Origin: Elymus sibiricus
Taxonomy: Eukaryota > Streptophyta > Magnoliopsida > Poales > Poaceae
Assembly: GCA_039707655.1 (NCBI GenBank)
Contig: CM077672.1
Coordinates: forward strand, 200,732,537-200,796,536
Direction of reading: 5' to 3'
DNA length: 64,000 nucleotides
A program made the position numbers and the translations under genes. Positions 32,307-44,210 of this stretch are shown here, in pieces (within the stretch, counting starts at the first letter, position 1; each line of letters starts with the position of its first letter). The notes under the pieces are model-generated. The model made no database searches. It saw only the letters and a list, made by a program, of their open reading frames with translations, and was not told the DNA's origin.

Positions 32307-34523
32307 CCTCCCCGAGCTCCTCTAGTCATGGCACCACCTCCTCTCCCTCCCTGGCTCTCTCCTAGCCAAAGCCCTCGAGCTATCGTGCCTCAATTTCTCC
32401 CCACCATCACCATTGCCCTACCTCGGCCTTCCATCCATTCGAGCCACCCCAGCCTCCTCCACCTCACCTAGCCCTACCCCTCGACCTCCACCACCACCAC
32501 AGAGACCTCCCGAGCCACATTTTGCTCTGGGGATAGCCAGATCCTCGACCCATCATCACCCGAGACCGTGCCCCGCCTCCGCCATTGCTCTGCTCAATTC
32601 CGAGCTCGCCGGCGTCCATATCCACCACCATCGGGTGCGGCAGCTCCCCCTGAACCCATCCATATGCCGAGTGTCGCCGGAGATGCCCTACGGCGTCGGC
32701 AATCGGCCGCTGACGCCGCCTCTGTTTCATCGATCACCGCCTGCGCAAGGTAGGGGACAAACCCGACAAGTGGGTCCCACCTATCGGTGAGTCACCCTTC
32801 CTCTCCAGTAGCGCGTCTCTGCGGGTGCGCTTTCCCTGCGGGGGAAACGTACTCCAGTGAGTATGCCTTCGACGCCACCATCTCCCCCGCGTGGCTGCGC
32901 CTCTGGGCTCGGCCTAGTGGCGTCGTTTAGCTAGGCCTCGCCCGGTGCACGCCTCTGCTAGCCCGTCAGGTTGTTTTTCTGTCATTTTTCATTTACCCAG
33001 AGACATAAAAATTTCCACAAAATTCATTTGAAATTCAAATGCAATGATTCAAATTTATAGGGACTCATAAAATTGTTCTATATTTAACTAGCCATAGTGA
33101 ACATTTTTCCTATGGATAATTTCTGCCTGATCTAATTAATATGTCATTTTCTTGTATAAGTCAACTTATAAAATCCATAGAATACTCACCTCAAATCCAA
33201 ATCCAGTGAAACCAATTTATAAATGCTTCTAAAATCATGCCTCATTTAATAGGTGCCACAACTCATTTTTATAAAATGTTTTCTATAAAAATTCTTGCAG
33301 ATCCATTATTTCCTTAATTCCACCTAATTTGAAATGTTCGAAAAGTATTATTACTCAAGATCCAGTAGGATCACCTTGAATATTATTCTCATAACCAGAG
33401 GGGTCATAGAAAAGTGAGATTCCTATTTTTAAGAGCACTTTTATTTATCTGCTTGACACTTGTGTGATAATTGCATTATTTTGAAAATAGGAAATGAGAG
33501 GGAAATGATTATTTTTCAAAGTTGTGGGGTATACCCTACCCTACCTCATACCCAAGGCAAGCATCTTGAACACTGGATATGGTGAATGCATAGTTGTTTG
33601 GTTGCAAGGAAAATTGAATCATGAATAGGTTGAATTTAAATAAAATTTGCATATTGCTGGTTATGCATGCATGATCCATTGAGAATATTTTATCTTCGTT
33701 AAAACTGGAAGCATGAGTGAGCATGGTTATTTTCACATGTCACATATGCCCATATTGGTCCGGACTAATCTGCAGGAAAGAATCAGTCACGAGAAAAGTG
33801 ACCGCGAGACTGAAATCTCGTTGTGACGAGAATGATCAGTGGGTGGCATGTTGGGACATGATAGATGGTGACCCTGTTGGGTATTACCAAGGAAATATAT
33901 TGAGCTAACCACTGTAGAAAAACTTGAACCTCCTGAGTCGACCGTAGATCGAGTCTTGTTCCGGTAACCCCCATACTTGTTTCATGCTGCCACTTGTCCC
34001 TGCCACAGGCAGGGTATGGTTCAGTAAGTTGTTAACCCCTTTCCATGCACACACCGTACAGAGAGGCTATAGTGAAAGATACCATTGGCCCATGGTAGGC
34101 ATGTCACTTGGTCCGGGGGCATGGGTGTCTTCGGTTGTAGCCGGAGAGGGGTAGCACCCCTGTTTGTGCGCGGTATAAATATTGTGATCCCATGCTATTG
34201 GGGGTGAGAAGCCTTCCCACTTAGAGTTTTACTTATCATTGCCTTGGGTGATTCCTGGCTATGGTAAGTTAATCTGGTGTGTGCGGGTCAAGTGTGTTTT
34301 CAACCTAAAGGCCGTAATGGGAATTAGTCAGCGTGTTAGTGCTGGCTAAAGAAATCCTTTACTTGTGGGTAAAGAGTACACCCTCTGCAGAGTTATACCT
34401 ATTCGAATTGCCATGTCCGCGGTTAAGGACTACAGTCTGGGTTGGTCAAGTGTCGGTCTCCGGAGGAAATAATTACATTGATCATGATTCATTTTTGCGG
34501 GATAATTATTGCCATTACTGATG

Positions 34524-35060
34524 CCATCATGAATATTATTGCAATCATGAATATTATTGTTATCATGAATATTATTGTGGACTAACCCTGTTCTTCTATG
34601 TGAAATCTGCGTATCACTTGGGATGGCTAGTCCACCTGGATACTCATTTAAATTTTTCAGGGTATCACTAGGGATGGCTAGTCCACCTGGATACTCATTT
34701 ATATTTTTCTGGGTATCACTTGGGATGACTAGTCCACCTGGATACTCATTTATATTTTTTGGGTATCACTTGGATGGCTAGTCCACTTGGGTACTCAGTT
34801 TTATTTTCTTTTCTGAGTATCACTTGGGATGGCTAGTCCACCAAGATGCTCATTTCTTTTCAAGACCTATCGAGGCGTCGCATTCAAACACCCGTTTGGC
34901 ATTTCTTTTCAAGACCTCTCGAGGCGTCGCTTTTAGACACCCGTTTGGCATTTCTCTTCAAACCCTCTCGAGGCGTCGCTTTTAGACACCCGTTTGGCAT
35001 TTCTTTTCAAGACCTCTCGAGGCGTCGCTTTCAGACACCCGTTTGGCATTTTTCTTGGAA
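34524..35060. repeat. Three successive minisatellites in LARD 5' LTR (18, 51 and 49 bp)
   Basis: First, an 18-bp unit with ATCATGAATATTATTG, three copies (34524-34578). Second, a 51-bp unit beginning TATCACTTGGGATGGCTAG at 34612, 34663, 34714, 34764 and 34818, five copies. Third, a 49-bp unit with CATTTCTTTTCAAGACC and CGAGGCGTCGC, four copies (about 34850-35055). The third array is a multiple of no simple codon period, yet one frame through it stays open by chance. Confidence 0.88.
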
Positions 35061-35643
35061 TTCCTCGGGCGGTCCAATGCCCGATGTTTCAGTTAATTTT
35101 CTTGGTTTATTACAAAAATAGTATATATTTATTCTTCTGCACCGTATAAATATTCATCGTGCCATGCTTTAAATTCAGTCAACATATGCATATAATTTAG
35201 TTCATCATGATCATATGCTCTGTGTTGCATTCAGTATATCTTTTGTTCATAATGTTTGCGAGTACATTCAAACGTACTCACAGGCTTGTCCCTGGCTATT
35301 TACTTGGCCATGTCAGGATTTCAACAAGGAGTACTACAATGACGTTCATGGGGACTAGGAGCCTAAGATAGCAGGCACGCGAGATAGGAGTTATCCCGGT
35401 CAGCCCTTCCTGTGGGCTGGGAGCTTCCACCAGAATTGGAGATCCGCTACCCGCTTCCGTCATCCGCTGTTAGAAATCATTGTTGTGCCATTAGACCTTT
35501 ATGGTCTTGTATTCAATTCTTGTAATTGCTTGGTAATCTGTATCAAGGACGTGTCCACCAGTAAAAATGATCTTGGGGCTGGTAACGACATGAGGGGTTA
35601 ATTTCTGGGATATTATGTCCCGGAAATCCGGCCCCGACAGCCT

Positions 35644-35655
35644 TGGTATCAGAGC
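35644..35655 (+). other. Primer binding site of the LARD
   Basis: TGGTATCAGAGC, complementary to the 3' end of initiator tRNA-Met, four bases after the LTR end. This is the standard site of many plant Gypsy elements. Confidence 0.92.
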
Positions 35656-35962
35656 CCAGGCTGACCACTAGCTAATCCTATCTTAGCCTGGTCATTATCC
35701 TTAGGTTTCCACACCGTCCAAATCTTTCCATGTCCGTAGCCAAGCCCATCTCATTCGATAAGCCTACACAGTGGCCAGCCGACATCTTTTGCCAGTCGAT
35801 GCCCAACCTATCAGCCTGCCCATAGGCCGTGTGCCTATGGCCGACACCTAAGTTGTCCCATCCACAAGTGTGCGATGGAAGACTCTGCTGGCCTATAAAG
35901 GAAGCCTTGCCCCAACTCAGCACATCACAGCCTCACTCCCAATTCGATATCCAACCACCAAG

Positions 35963-38267
35963 ATGCCTGGCCCCATCGTTCGCAACGAGACCACAGCAAC
36001 CGAGCTTGGAGACTTTGTAGTCATCCTTGCCAATCTCACCCGCCGTGCTTTTGGCACAAAAGAGCCCCCGGAGTATGTTGTGTACCAAGAGCACACGAGT
36101 GATGCCATCCACCACTTCTGGGCCACGGTGCTCATCTATGGGAGGGGCACCACCTAAGAACGCCCCTACCGGTTCACCGGGAGGATGACCTCCGACGAGC
36201 CACAAGCCATCCAACTTGCATCCCGAGAGGCTGTAGTTAATCTCCGGCATTTTGATAGGTCTCCGTCGTATCTATAATTTTTGATTGTTTCATGCCAATA
36301 TTCTACAACTTTCACATATTTTTGGCAACATTTTATATTATTTTTGGGACTAACCTATTGATCCAGTGCCCAGTGCCAGTTCCTGTTTTCTGCTTGTTTT
36401 TTGTTTCACAGAAAATCCATATCAAATGAAGTCCAAATACAATAAAATTTTACAGAAAATTATTTTGGAATATATGTGATTTTTGGGAGGTGGAATCAAC
36501 GCAAACGGAGGCCCACGGCCTCCACGAGGCACATTGGTGTGCCTCCCCCCCAACGCGTGGAGGTGCCTCATGGGCACCTCGTAAGTCGGTTGGGGCCCTT
36601 CTTCGGGCGCAATGAAGATAATATCTGGAAAAAAATCGTGTTAAAATTTCAGTGCAATCGGAGTTACGGATCTCCAGGAATTTAAGAAACGGTGAAGGGC
36701 CAAAAAACAGGAACGCGAAATAGAAGAGAACAGAGAGAGAGATCCAATCTACGAGGGGTTCCTGCCCCTCCGCCGCCATGGAGACCATGGACTAGAGGGA
36801 AAACTCTCCTCCCATCTAGGGGGGAGACCAAGGAAGAAGAATAAGAAGGAGGGGGGCTCTCTCCCCCTCTCACTCGGTGGCGCCGGAACGCCGCCGGGGC
36901 AATCATTGTGACGGCGATCTACACCAACAACTTTGCCGCCGTCGACACCAACTCTCTCCCCCTCTATGCACCGGTGTAACCTCTCTTTTCCTGCTGTAAT
37001 TATCTACTTAAACATGGTGCTCAACGCTATATATTATTTCCCAATGATGTATGGCTATCCTATGATGTTTGAGTAGATCTATTTTGTCCTATGGGTTGAT
37101 TGATGATCGTGATTGGTTTGAGTTGTATGTTTTATTTTGGTGCTGTCCTATGGTGCCCCCCGTGTCGCGCAAGCATGAGGGATTCCCACTGTAGGGTTTG
37201 CAATACGTTCATAATTCTCTTATGGTGGGCGGCTAGAGTGACAGAAGCTTACACCCGAGAAAGGGGGTTGTTGCGTATGGGAGTAAAGAGAACTTGATAC
37301 TTAATGCTATGGTTGGGTTTTACCTTAATGATCTTTGGTAGTTGTGGATGCTTGCTAGAGTTCCAATCATAAGTGCATATGACCCAAGTATGGAAAGTAT
37401 GTTCGCTCATGCCTCTCCCTCATATAAAATTGCAACAATGATTACCGGTCTAGTTATCGATTGCCTAGGGACAAATCTTTTCTGTTGTGTTACAAAAGCT
37501 TTCTACTAAACAACTAACTTTTATTATCTTGCATATTACTCATAGTTTTATTCTCGCAAGCAAACATATCCTATCAGCTACAAAATAGTTTCATACTTGT
37601 TCTAGGTAAAGCAAACGTTAAGTGCGCGTAGAGTTGTATCGGTGGTCGATAGAACTTGAAGGGAATATTAATTCTACCTTTAGCTCCTCGTTGGGTTCGA
37701 CACTCTTATTTATCGAAAAAGCTACAATTCATCCCCTATACTTGTGGGTTATCACATTTGTCGTCGAGGGTTAACATCCGCCCTTTCTACTACTACCCTA
37801 GCCGTGAAGGCTATGGTAGCCCGACCCAAGTCGCCAACGGGGACCATGTGACGGATCCTACCCTGGTGCATCTGGTGCGCTATCTGAGAGCGCAAGAGGC
37901 ACTATTCGATCAGGTCACCCTTGATCTGATTGCGACCCGCAGGATCCTCGCTCACCTGACCTTGGTGAGAAGTGAAGCCGCACCCGCCACCGACACCCCG
38001 ATAGTGTTGCTTGGGAGGCCAGTTGAGCCCCCAAGGTCTGCCCCTGTTATCTACCCGGGCAATGTGTTCGCTCCCCCAGGGGAACTCAGTCGTCTCTTGG
38101 AGACCTACTCCAACGGGACGGTGACCTCGACACCCCGCGAGGGGCATCACTGCTACCCCAGCCCTGTAGCTCGCCATCCAACCCCGGTCAGCTTCGACAC
38201 CGAAGCACACGGGGAGGCCTCGACATCTACAAGACGCGCCCGGCTAGATGTCAACGAGGTGGACTGA
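35963..38267 (+). pseudogene. LARD ORF A: uncharacterised protein, split by a solo LTR
   Basis: The ATG at 35963 (MPGPIVRNE) opens a frame that has one in-frame TAA at 36155-36157, runs to the solo LTR at 36253 and resumes in the same frame at 37760 once one copy of the CATTT duplication is removed, ending with TGA at 38265-38267. The product was about 265 residues. Recognisable short motifs are GDFVVILANLTRRAFG, PPEYVVYQ, HTSD, FTGRM, REAVVNLR, YYYPS and DPTLVHLVRYLRAQ. It resembles LARD ORF B in the same motif order. No known domain is recognised; it does not look like gag, protease or RT. The GC content is higher than that of the flanking LTRs. Confidence 0.6.
36253..37754 (+). mobile_element. 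Solo LTR (Athila-like, 1,502 bp) inside LARD ORF A
   Basis: It starts TGATAGGTCTCC and ends TGTGGGTTATCA, with the family end segment (TTCGACACTC and TTATCGAAAAAGC). The perfect 5-bp target-site duplication CATTT lies at 36248-36252 and 37755-37759. There is no internal sequence, so it arose by LTR-LTR recombination of a complete insertion. It is related to, but clearly diverged from, the LTR at 21905-23416. Confidence 0.93.
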
Positions 38268-38652
38268 GTCCACCAGAATTATTGTAGAGCCTTATTGGCC
38301 CGGTTTCCTTGTATTTTTGCAGTAGCAGTTGTATGGCATAGTAAGTTACTTGTGTACCATTGTTTTGATGGTACTATGCATGATCTAGCGTATACTGTTG
38401 GCGTGTGGTGGCAGAGTAAATTCTAGACGTGACTACCGAACCCTAACCGACATGCACAGTAATACGTCAAGTTCCTTTTGAGGATGGAAGTCTGAGACTT
38501 TTGACTCAGACAACCCTATGCCGGAGCCGATACACAAGTCGTACTGGCGCCGCCTCATGTTCCCTAACCCAAGTACCTTATAAGCAGCCGTATCCCTCTC
38601 TACACCAGCGACCATCAACCCCGGGCACTGCCTTCTTCCCATTCATTCCTCC

Positions 38653-39285
38653 ATGTCGCACCTCGAAGCCTACCTGAGAACCCCAGATGCAAGCCCTGGT
38701 AGTTTTGTTAAGATTTTGTGGGATTTTACCCGCAATACCCTTGGTTCCATCCACCCACCCCAGTATGAGTTGTACAAGATGAGGATCACCTCTGATTGAT
38801 CGAAATACTAGGCAGTTGTGCACATCCCACCAGCAGATTTAAACCAAGGCCCTCCATATGTTGACTTCATCGGGAGATCCATGCCAACCTCAGGCATGGC
38901 CATCGAGGTAGCTGCTTACGAAGCCGTTACCCATCTTCGATTTGCGGTACCCTGTGCTAGCGAAAGGGAATACTGCTATTTCCCGAGCCACGCAACTTTT
39001 GGCGCAGAAGTTACATTCCGTTGTGAACGTATAGAAAGAGATCCAGCTCTGGTCTATCTCATTCAGTATGTGATCCCAGGAGCGTTTTACCCAGCAACTA
39101 ATGGAGTATCTCCATTATCTTGATGTTCTGAATCCCCGGATCACCATTGGCGGACCACCTCTGCCAACTCAGGAGGGACGCATTCTTCGTCTGCTCCCTC
39201 CACTTCCTCCGGGAGAAGAAGAAGAATGTGCTCCAACACAGGGAACCCTTTCGCAAGACCCTGTAGATCTCACCATCGAACCCTA
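38653..39285 (+). pseudogene. LARD ORF B: degenerate paralogue of ORF A
   Basis: The ATG at 38653 (MSHLEAYL) opens a frame with stops TGA and TAG near 38798-38812, continues open to 39123, and needs a +1 shift near 39101 to reach a second stretch ending at 39285 (LNPRITIGGPPLP, DLTIEP). Motifs in the order of ORF A: SFVKILWDFTRNTLG, PPQYELYK, TSD, FIGRSM, YEAVTHLR, CYFPS, DPALVYLIQY. Product about 210 residues. The pair suggests an old tandem duplication in the LARD interior. No known domain is recognised. The 385 bp between A and B (38268-38652) show no coding signal. Confidence 0.55.
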
Positions 39286-39450
39286 GACGGTCATGAGAGT
39301 GGTTGTTGCTGTTAGCGTGATGCAATCCTTGCGATGTATTTTAGGGCGTATGTCATAAGTGCATTGCTATGATTCCATTCTGCATATGATCATTTGTTGT
39401 GATATGCATTTAATTCTTTCGCCCTTAACAAATCTCGAGGACGAGATTTT

Positions 39451-39468
39451 CTTAAGAGGGGTAGAGTT
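39451..39468 (+). other. Polypurine tract of the LARD
   Basis: CTTAAGAGGGGTAGAGTT precedes the 3' LTR, after CTCGAGGACGAGATTTTC, a string found at the same place in Tekay/Del-type chromoviruses. This points to a chromovirus as the likely parent or helper. Confidence 0.8.
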
Positions 39469-42400
39469 TGTAACATCCCAAAAATTTAATCATGTTTTTA
39501 CTAAATAAAATTTGACCAGAAGTAAAATTTTGAATTATATTAGGTCTTTTATTAATTTCAGAATCTTTTCTGTTCTGTTTTCCAAAATTCTTCCCTCCAT
39601 ATAGATTTTTTTGTAAAATATTGTGGGTTTTGTTAGTTTCCTTAAATCATTTCATTATATTTTAATAACAGTAGGAATTATTTTCATAATAAAAATTGCC
39701 CCAAAATAATTCTTTTAAAGGCATTCTCAACACTTGAAATGCTTCTGTTGCACTACAACCATTTTAAATAATTTTTTAAAAATTCCACAAAAATTATGAG
39801 AGGTCATGTGATGCCTATAGATCATTTTTATTAAAAAAAACCCAACTTGGTCTTTTGAAAATTTTGAGCACAACTTCCTCTTTTCAATTATGTCATATTT
39901 TTGAGTTACAACTACAACCCTAATCTTCCTTGCTCAAATAATTCTGAAAATTTTCCCACTTGTAGTCCTTCCAACCAAACCCTTAAGTCCAGTAGATCAA
40001 CTCCAATTGCCTCAATTAGGACCACCAAATAATTCTCTGTATTTCCAGTCCAGAACTAAATTCTAACAAAACTTGCACTTGCAAGTTTCTCCTCTGATCC
40101 ATCCAACTATACCACCTTCTTTATCATTCAAAGAGGCATCATCCTGCCAATTTCCATAATCAACAAAAGTTCCTAAATTTCCTTGGCATTACATCAAGCA
40201 CATTGTGTGCATGGCAGAATTCTGCAACCCCTTTGAACTATATTGGGCACTTGCTCTTCTGGCCAAACCAGCATGTCCATCACCCCTCTCATGCCCAGAA
40301 GTGCCACCACTGGCATTGCATCGAGCACATTGCGTGCGTGCACGGAGCGCGGCGAAAGCGCACTCATTGCAGCCGTTGACACTGAGCTGCTGCCGCCCTC
40401 CTGTTGCTTCCCTAGCCACACTGCTCTTCCCCTGGATCACCGTGACCACCTAGAAGCCTGCCGACACCTCCCCTTGGTCGCTTGCGCCGGCCACCGCCAT
40501 CCACACCGTCCAGAAGCGCCGCCCGACGACGCCCATTCTGCCACATCTCCCTCGACCCCCTCACCTTAATTGCCAACAACCCGAGCTCATCTGCGGGCGG
40601 CCACCGACCTCGCCAACCACGCTCACCACCCCCAACCACCCTATCTTCCATTAATGGCTGCCACCTTCTTCGGTCGGATAAGCTCGAGAGGAACCAACCT
40701 CCTCCATGGCTATATAAAGCCTCCCCGAGCTCCTCTAGTCACGGCACCACCTCCTCTCCCCCCTGGCTCTCTCCTGGCCAAAGCCCTCGAGCTATCGTGC
40801 CTCAATTTCTCCCCACCATCGCCATTGCCCCGCCTCGGCCTTCCATCCATTCGAGCCACCCCAGCCTCCTCCACCTCACCTAGCCCCACCCCTTGACCTC
40901 CACCACCACCACAGAGACCTCCCGAGCCTCAGTTTGCTCTGGGGATAGCCAAAGCCTTGACCCCATCATCACCCGAGATCGTGCCCCGCCTCCGCCAATG
41001 CTCTGCTCAATTCCGAGCTCGCCGGCGTCCATATCCACCACCATCGGGTGCGACAGCTCCCCCTGAACCCATCCATATGCCGAGTGTTGCCGGAGATGCC
41101 CTACGGCACCGGCAATCGGCCGCTGACGCCACCTCTCTTTCACCGATCAGCACCCGCGCGAGGTAGGGGACAAACCCGACAGGTGGGTCCCACCTGTCGG
41201 TGAGTCACCCTTCCTCTCTAGTAGCGCATCTCTGCGGGTGCGCTTTCCCTGCGGGGGAAACGTACTCCAGTGAGTACGCCTTCGACGCCACCGTCTCCCC
41301 CGCGTGGCTGCGCCTCTGGGTTCGTCCTAGTGGCGTCATTTAGCCGGGCCTCGCCCGGTGCACGCCTTTGCCAGCCCGTCAGGTTGTTTTTCTGTCATTT
41401 TACTTTTACCTAGAGACATAAAAATTTCTACAAAATTCATTTGAAATTCAAATGCAACGATTCAAATTTATAGGGACTCATAAAATTGTTCTATATTTAA
41501 CTATCCATAGTGATCATTTTTCCTATGGATAATTTCTGCCTGATCTAATTAATAGGTCATTTTCTTGTATAAGTCAACTTATAAACTCCATAGAATATTC
41601 ACCTCAAATCCAAATCCAGTGAAACCAATTTATAAATGCTTCTAAAATCATGCCTCATTTAATAGGTGCCACAACTCATTTTTATAAAATGTTTTCTGTA
41701 AAAATTCTTGCAGATCCATTATTTCCTTAATTCCACTTAATTTGAAATGTTCGAAAAGTATTATTACTCAAGATCCAGTAGGATCACCTTGAATATTTTT
41801 CTTATAACCAAAGGGGTCCTAGAAAAGTGAGATTCCTATTTTTTTAGAGCACTTTTATTTATCTGCTTGACACTTGTGTGATAATTGCATTATTTTGAAA
41901 ATAGGAAATGAGAGGGAAATGATTATTTTTCAAAGTTGTGGGGTATACCCTACCCTACCTCATACCCAAGGCAAGCATCTTGAACACTTGATATGGTGAA
42001 TGCATAGTTGTTTGGTTGCAAGGAAAATTTAATCATGAATAGGTTGAATTTAAATAAAATTTGCATATTGCTGGTTACGCATGCATGATCCCTTGAGAAT
42101 ATTTTATCTTCGTTAAAACTGGAAGCATGAGTGAGCATGGTTATTTTCACATGTCACATATGCCCATATTGGTCTAGACTAATCTGCAGGAAAGAATCAG
42201 TCACGAGAAAAGTGACCGCGAGACTGAAATCTCGTTGTGACGAGAATGATCAGTGGGTGGCATGTTGGGACATGCCAGATGGTGACCCTGTTGGGTATTA
42301 CCAAGGAAATATATTGTGCTAACCACTGCAAAAAAACTTGAACCTCCTAAGTCGACCGTAGATCGAGTCTTGTTCCGGTAACCCCCATACTTGTTTCGTG

Positions 42401-44015
42401 CTGCCACTTGTCCCTGCCACAGGCAGGGTATGGTTTAGTAAGTTGTTAACCCCTTTCCATGCACACACCATACAGAGAGGCTATAGTGAAAGATACCATT
42501 GGCCCATGGTAGGCATGTCACTTGGTCCGGGGGCATGGGTGTCTCTAGTTGTAGCCGGAGAGGGGTAGCACCCCTATTTGCGCGTGGTATAAATATTGTG
42601 ATCACATGCTATTGGAGGTGAGAAGCCTTCCCACTTAGAGTTTTACTTATCATTGCCTTGGGTGATTCCTGGCTTTGGTAAGTTAATCTAGTGTGTGCGG
42701 GTCAGGTGTGTTTTCAACCCAAAGGCCGTAATGGGAATTAGTCAGCGTGTCGGTGCTGGCTAAAGAAATCCTTTACTTGTGGATAAAGAGTACACCCTCT
42801 GCAGAGTTATACCGATTCGAATAGCCGTGTCCGTGGTTAAGGACTACTGTCTGAGTTGGTCAAGTGTCGGTCTTAATGTCGGTCTCCGGAGGAAATAATT
42901 AAATTGATCATGATTCATTTTTACAGGATAATTATTGCCATTACAGATGCCATCATGAATATTATTACTATCATGAATATTATTGTTATCATTAATATTA
43001 TTGTGGACTAACCCTGTTCTTCTATGTGAAATCTGAGTATCACTTGGGATGGATAGTCCACCTGGATACTCATTTATATTTTTCTGGGTATCACTTGGGA
43101 TGGCTAGTCCACCTGGATACTCATTTATATTTTCTGGGTATCACTTGGGGTGGCTAGTCCACCTGGGTACTCAGTTTTATTTTCTTTTCTGAATATCATT
43201 TGGGATGGCTAGTCCACCTGGATGCTTATTTCTTTTCTAGACCTCTCGAGGCGTCGCTTTCAGACACCCGTTTGGCATTTCTTTTCAAGACCTCTCGAGG
43301 CGTCGCTTTTAGACACCCGTTTGGCATTTCTCTTCAAGACCTCTCGAGGCGTCGCTGTTAGACACCCGTTTGGCATTTCTTTTCAAGACCTCTCGAGGCG
43401 TCGCTTTCAGACACCCATTTGGCATTTTTCTTGGAATTCCTCGGGCGGTCCAACGCTCGATGTTCCAGTTAATTTTCTTGGTTTATTACAAAAATAGTAC
43501 ATATTTATTCTTCTGCACCGTATCAATATTCATCATGCCATGCTTTAAATTCAGTCAGCATATGCATATAATTTAGTTCATCATGATCATATGCTCTCTG
43601 TTGCATTCGGTATATCTTTTGCTCATAATGTTTGCGAGTACATTCAAACGTACTCACAGGCTTGTCCCTGGCTATTTACTTGGCTAGGTCAGGATTTCAA
43701 CAAGGAGTACTACAATGACCTCCATGCGGACTAGGAGCCTAAGATAGCAGCCACGCGAGATAGTAGTTATCCCGATCAGCCCTTCCTGTGGGATGGGAGC
43801 TTCCACCAGAATTGGAGATCCGCTACCTGCTTCCATCATCCGCTGTTAGAAATCATTGTTGCATCATTAGACCTTTATGGTCTTGTATTCAATTCTTGTA
43901 ATTGCTTGGTAATCTGTATCAAGGACGTGTCCACCAATAAAAATGATCTTGGGGCTGGTGACGACATGAGGGATTAATTTCTGGGATATTATGTCCCAGA
44001 AATCCGGCCTCGACA
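39469..44015 (+). repeat. 3' LTR of the LARD
   Basis: It starts TGTAACATCCC and ends GGCCTCGACA. It is collinear with the 5' LTR. Differences include a missing stretch near 40305, scattered substitutions, and four instead of five copies of the 51-bp repeat (43030-43230). The 49-bp repeat follows (about 43222-43430). TATA box CTATATAAAG at 40710-40719. Confidence 0.93.
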
Positions 44016-44020
44016 GTTTC

Positions 44021-44210
44021 CCATTTTTTTGTTCTTATGTTTGGGTGAAGATCTCGAAGCACAGACATCAAAACCAATATAATGCAACGGATCAACATCT
44101 TCAAGAAGTGCAATCTGGATCGTGAAGATTGTGTAAGTATAATGACCCCTCTTTTCTCTTACCTCACGTCTTGAATCTCAGGACAAGATTCTTGTTTAGT
44201 GGGGGTGAAT
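44021..44210 (+). other. Gypsy A internal 3' end and polypurine tract
   Basis: It resumes the Gypsy A interior after the LARD. A purine-rich TTAGTGGGGGTGAAT at 44196-44210 precedes the LTR start at 44211. No coding frame is seen. Confidence 0.75.

Larger units (their letters stand above)
31012..35639 (+). repeat. 5' LTR of the LARD
   Basis: It starts TGTAACACCCC and ends GGCCCCGACA. It has an A/T-rich first part, a GC-rich leader after the TATA box (about 32300-32990), another A/T-rich part, the shared TATTCGAATA-like block (34384-34430), three kinds of short tandem repeats (34524-35060) and an end segment before the primer binding site. It differs from the 3' LTR by scattered substitutions (a few per 100 bp by eye), a short extra segment near 31850-31885, and one repeat unit. 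Confidence 0.93.
31012..44015 (+). mobile_element. Complete large retrotransposon derivative (LARD, Sukkula-like architecture)
   Basis: Two long LTRs (31012-35639, 4,628 bp; 39469-44015, 4,547 bp) flank a 3.8-kb interior. Target-site duplication GTTTC is perfect at 31007-31011 and 44016-44020. A tRNA-iMet type primer binding site and a polypurine tract sit at the correct places. There is no gag, protease, RT or integrase, so it must be mobilised in trans. LTR and interior sizes match the LARDs described from barley and relatives. The interior includes a 1.5-kb solo LTR insertion; without it the interior is about 2.3 kb. Confidence 0.93.

Noticed and set aside
31746..32790. Several overlapping plus-strand frames in the LARD 5' LTR
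   Set aside because: GC-rich leader gives long frames by chance in all three frames; frames are not kept between the two LTRs (compare 40205-41166).
34846..35121. 91-codon frame made of repeated peptides, repeated at 43222-43497
   Set aside because: It follows the 49-bp minisatellite. The unit is not a multiple of three, so each copy encodes a different phase; conservation comes from LTR duplication.
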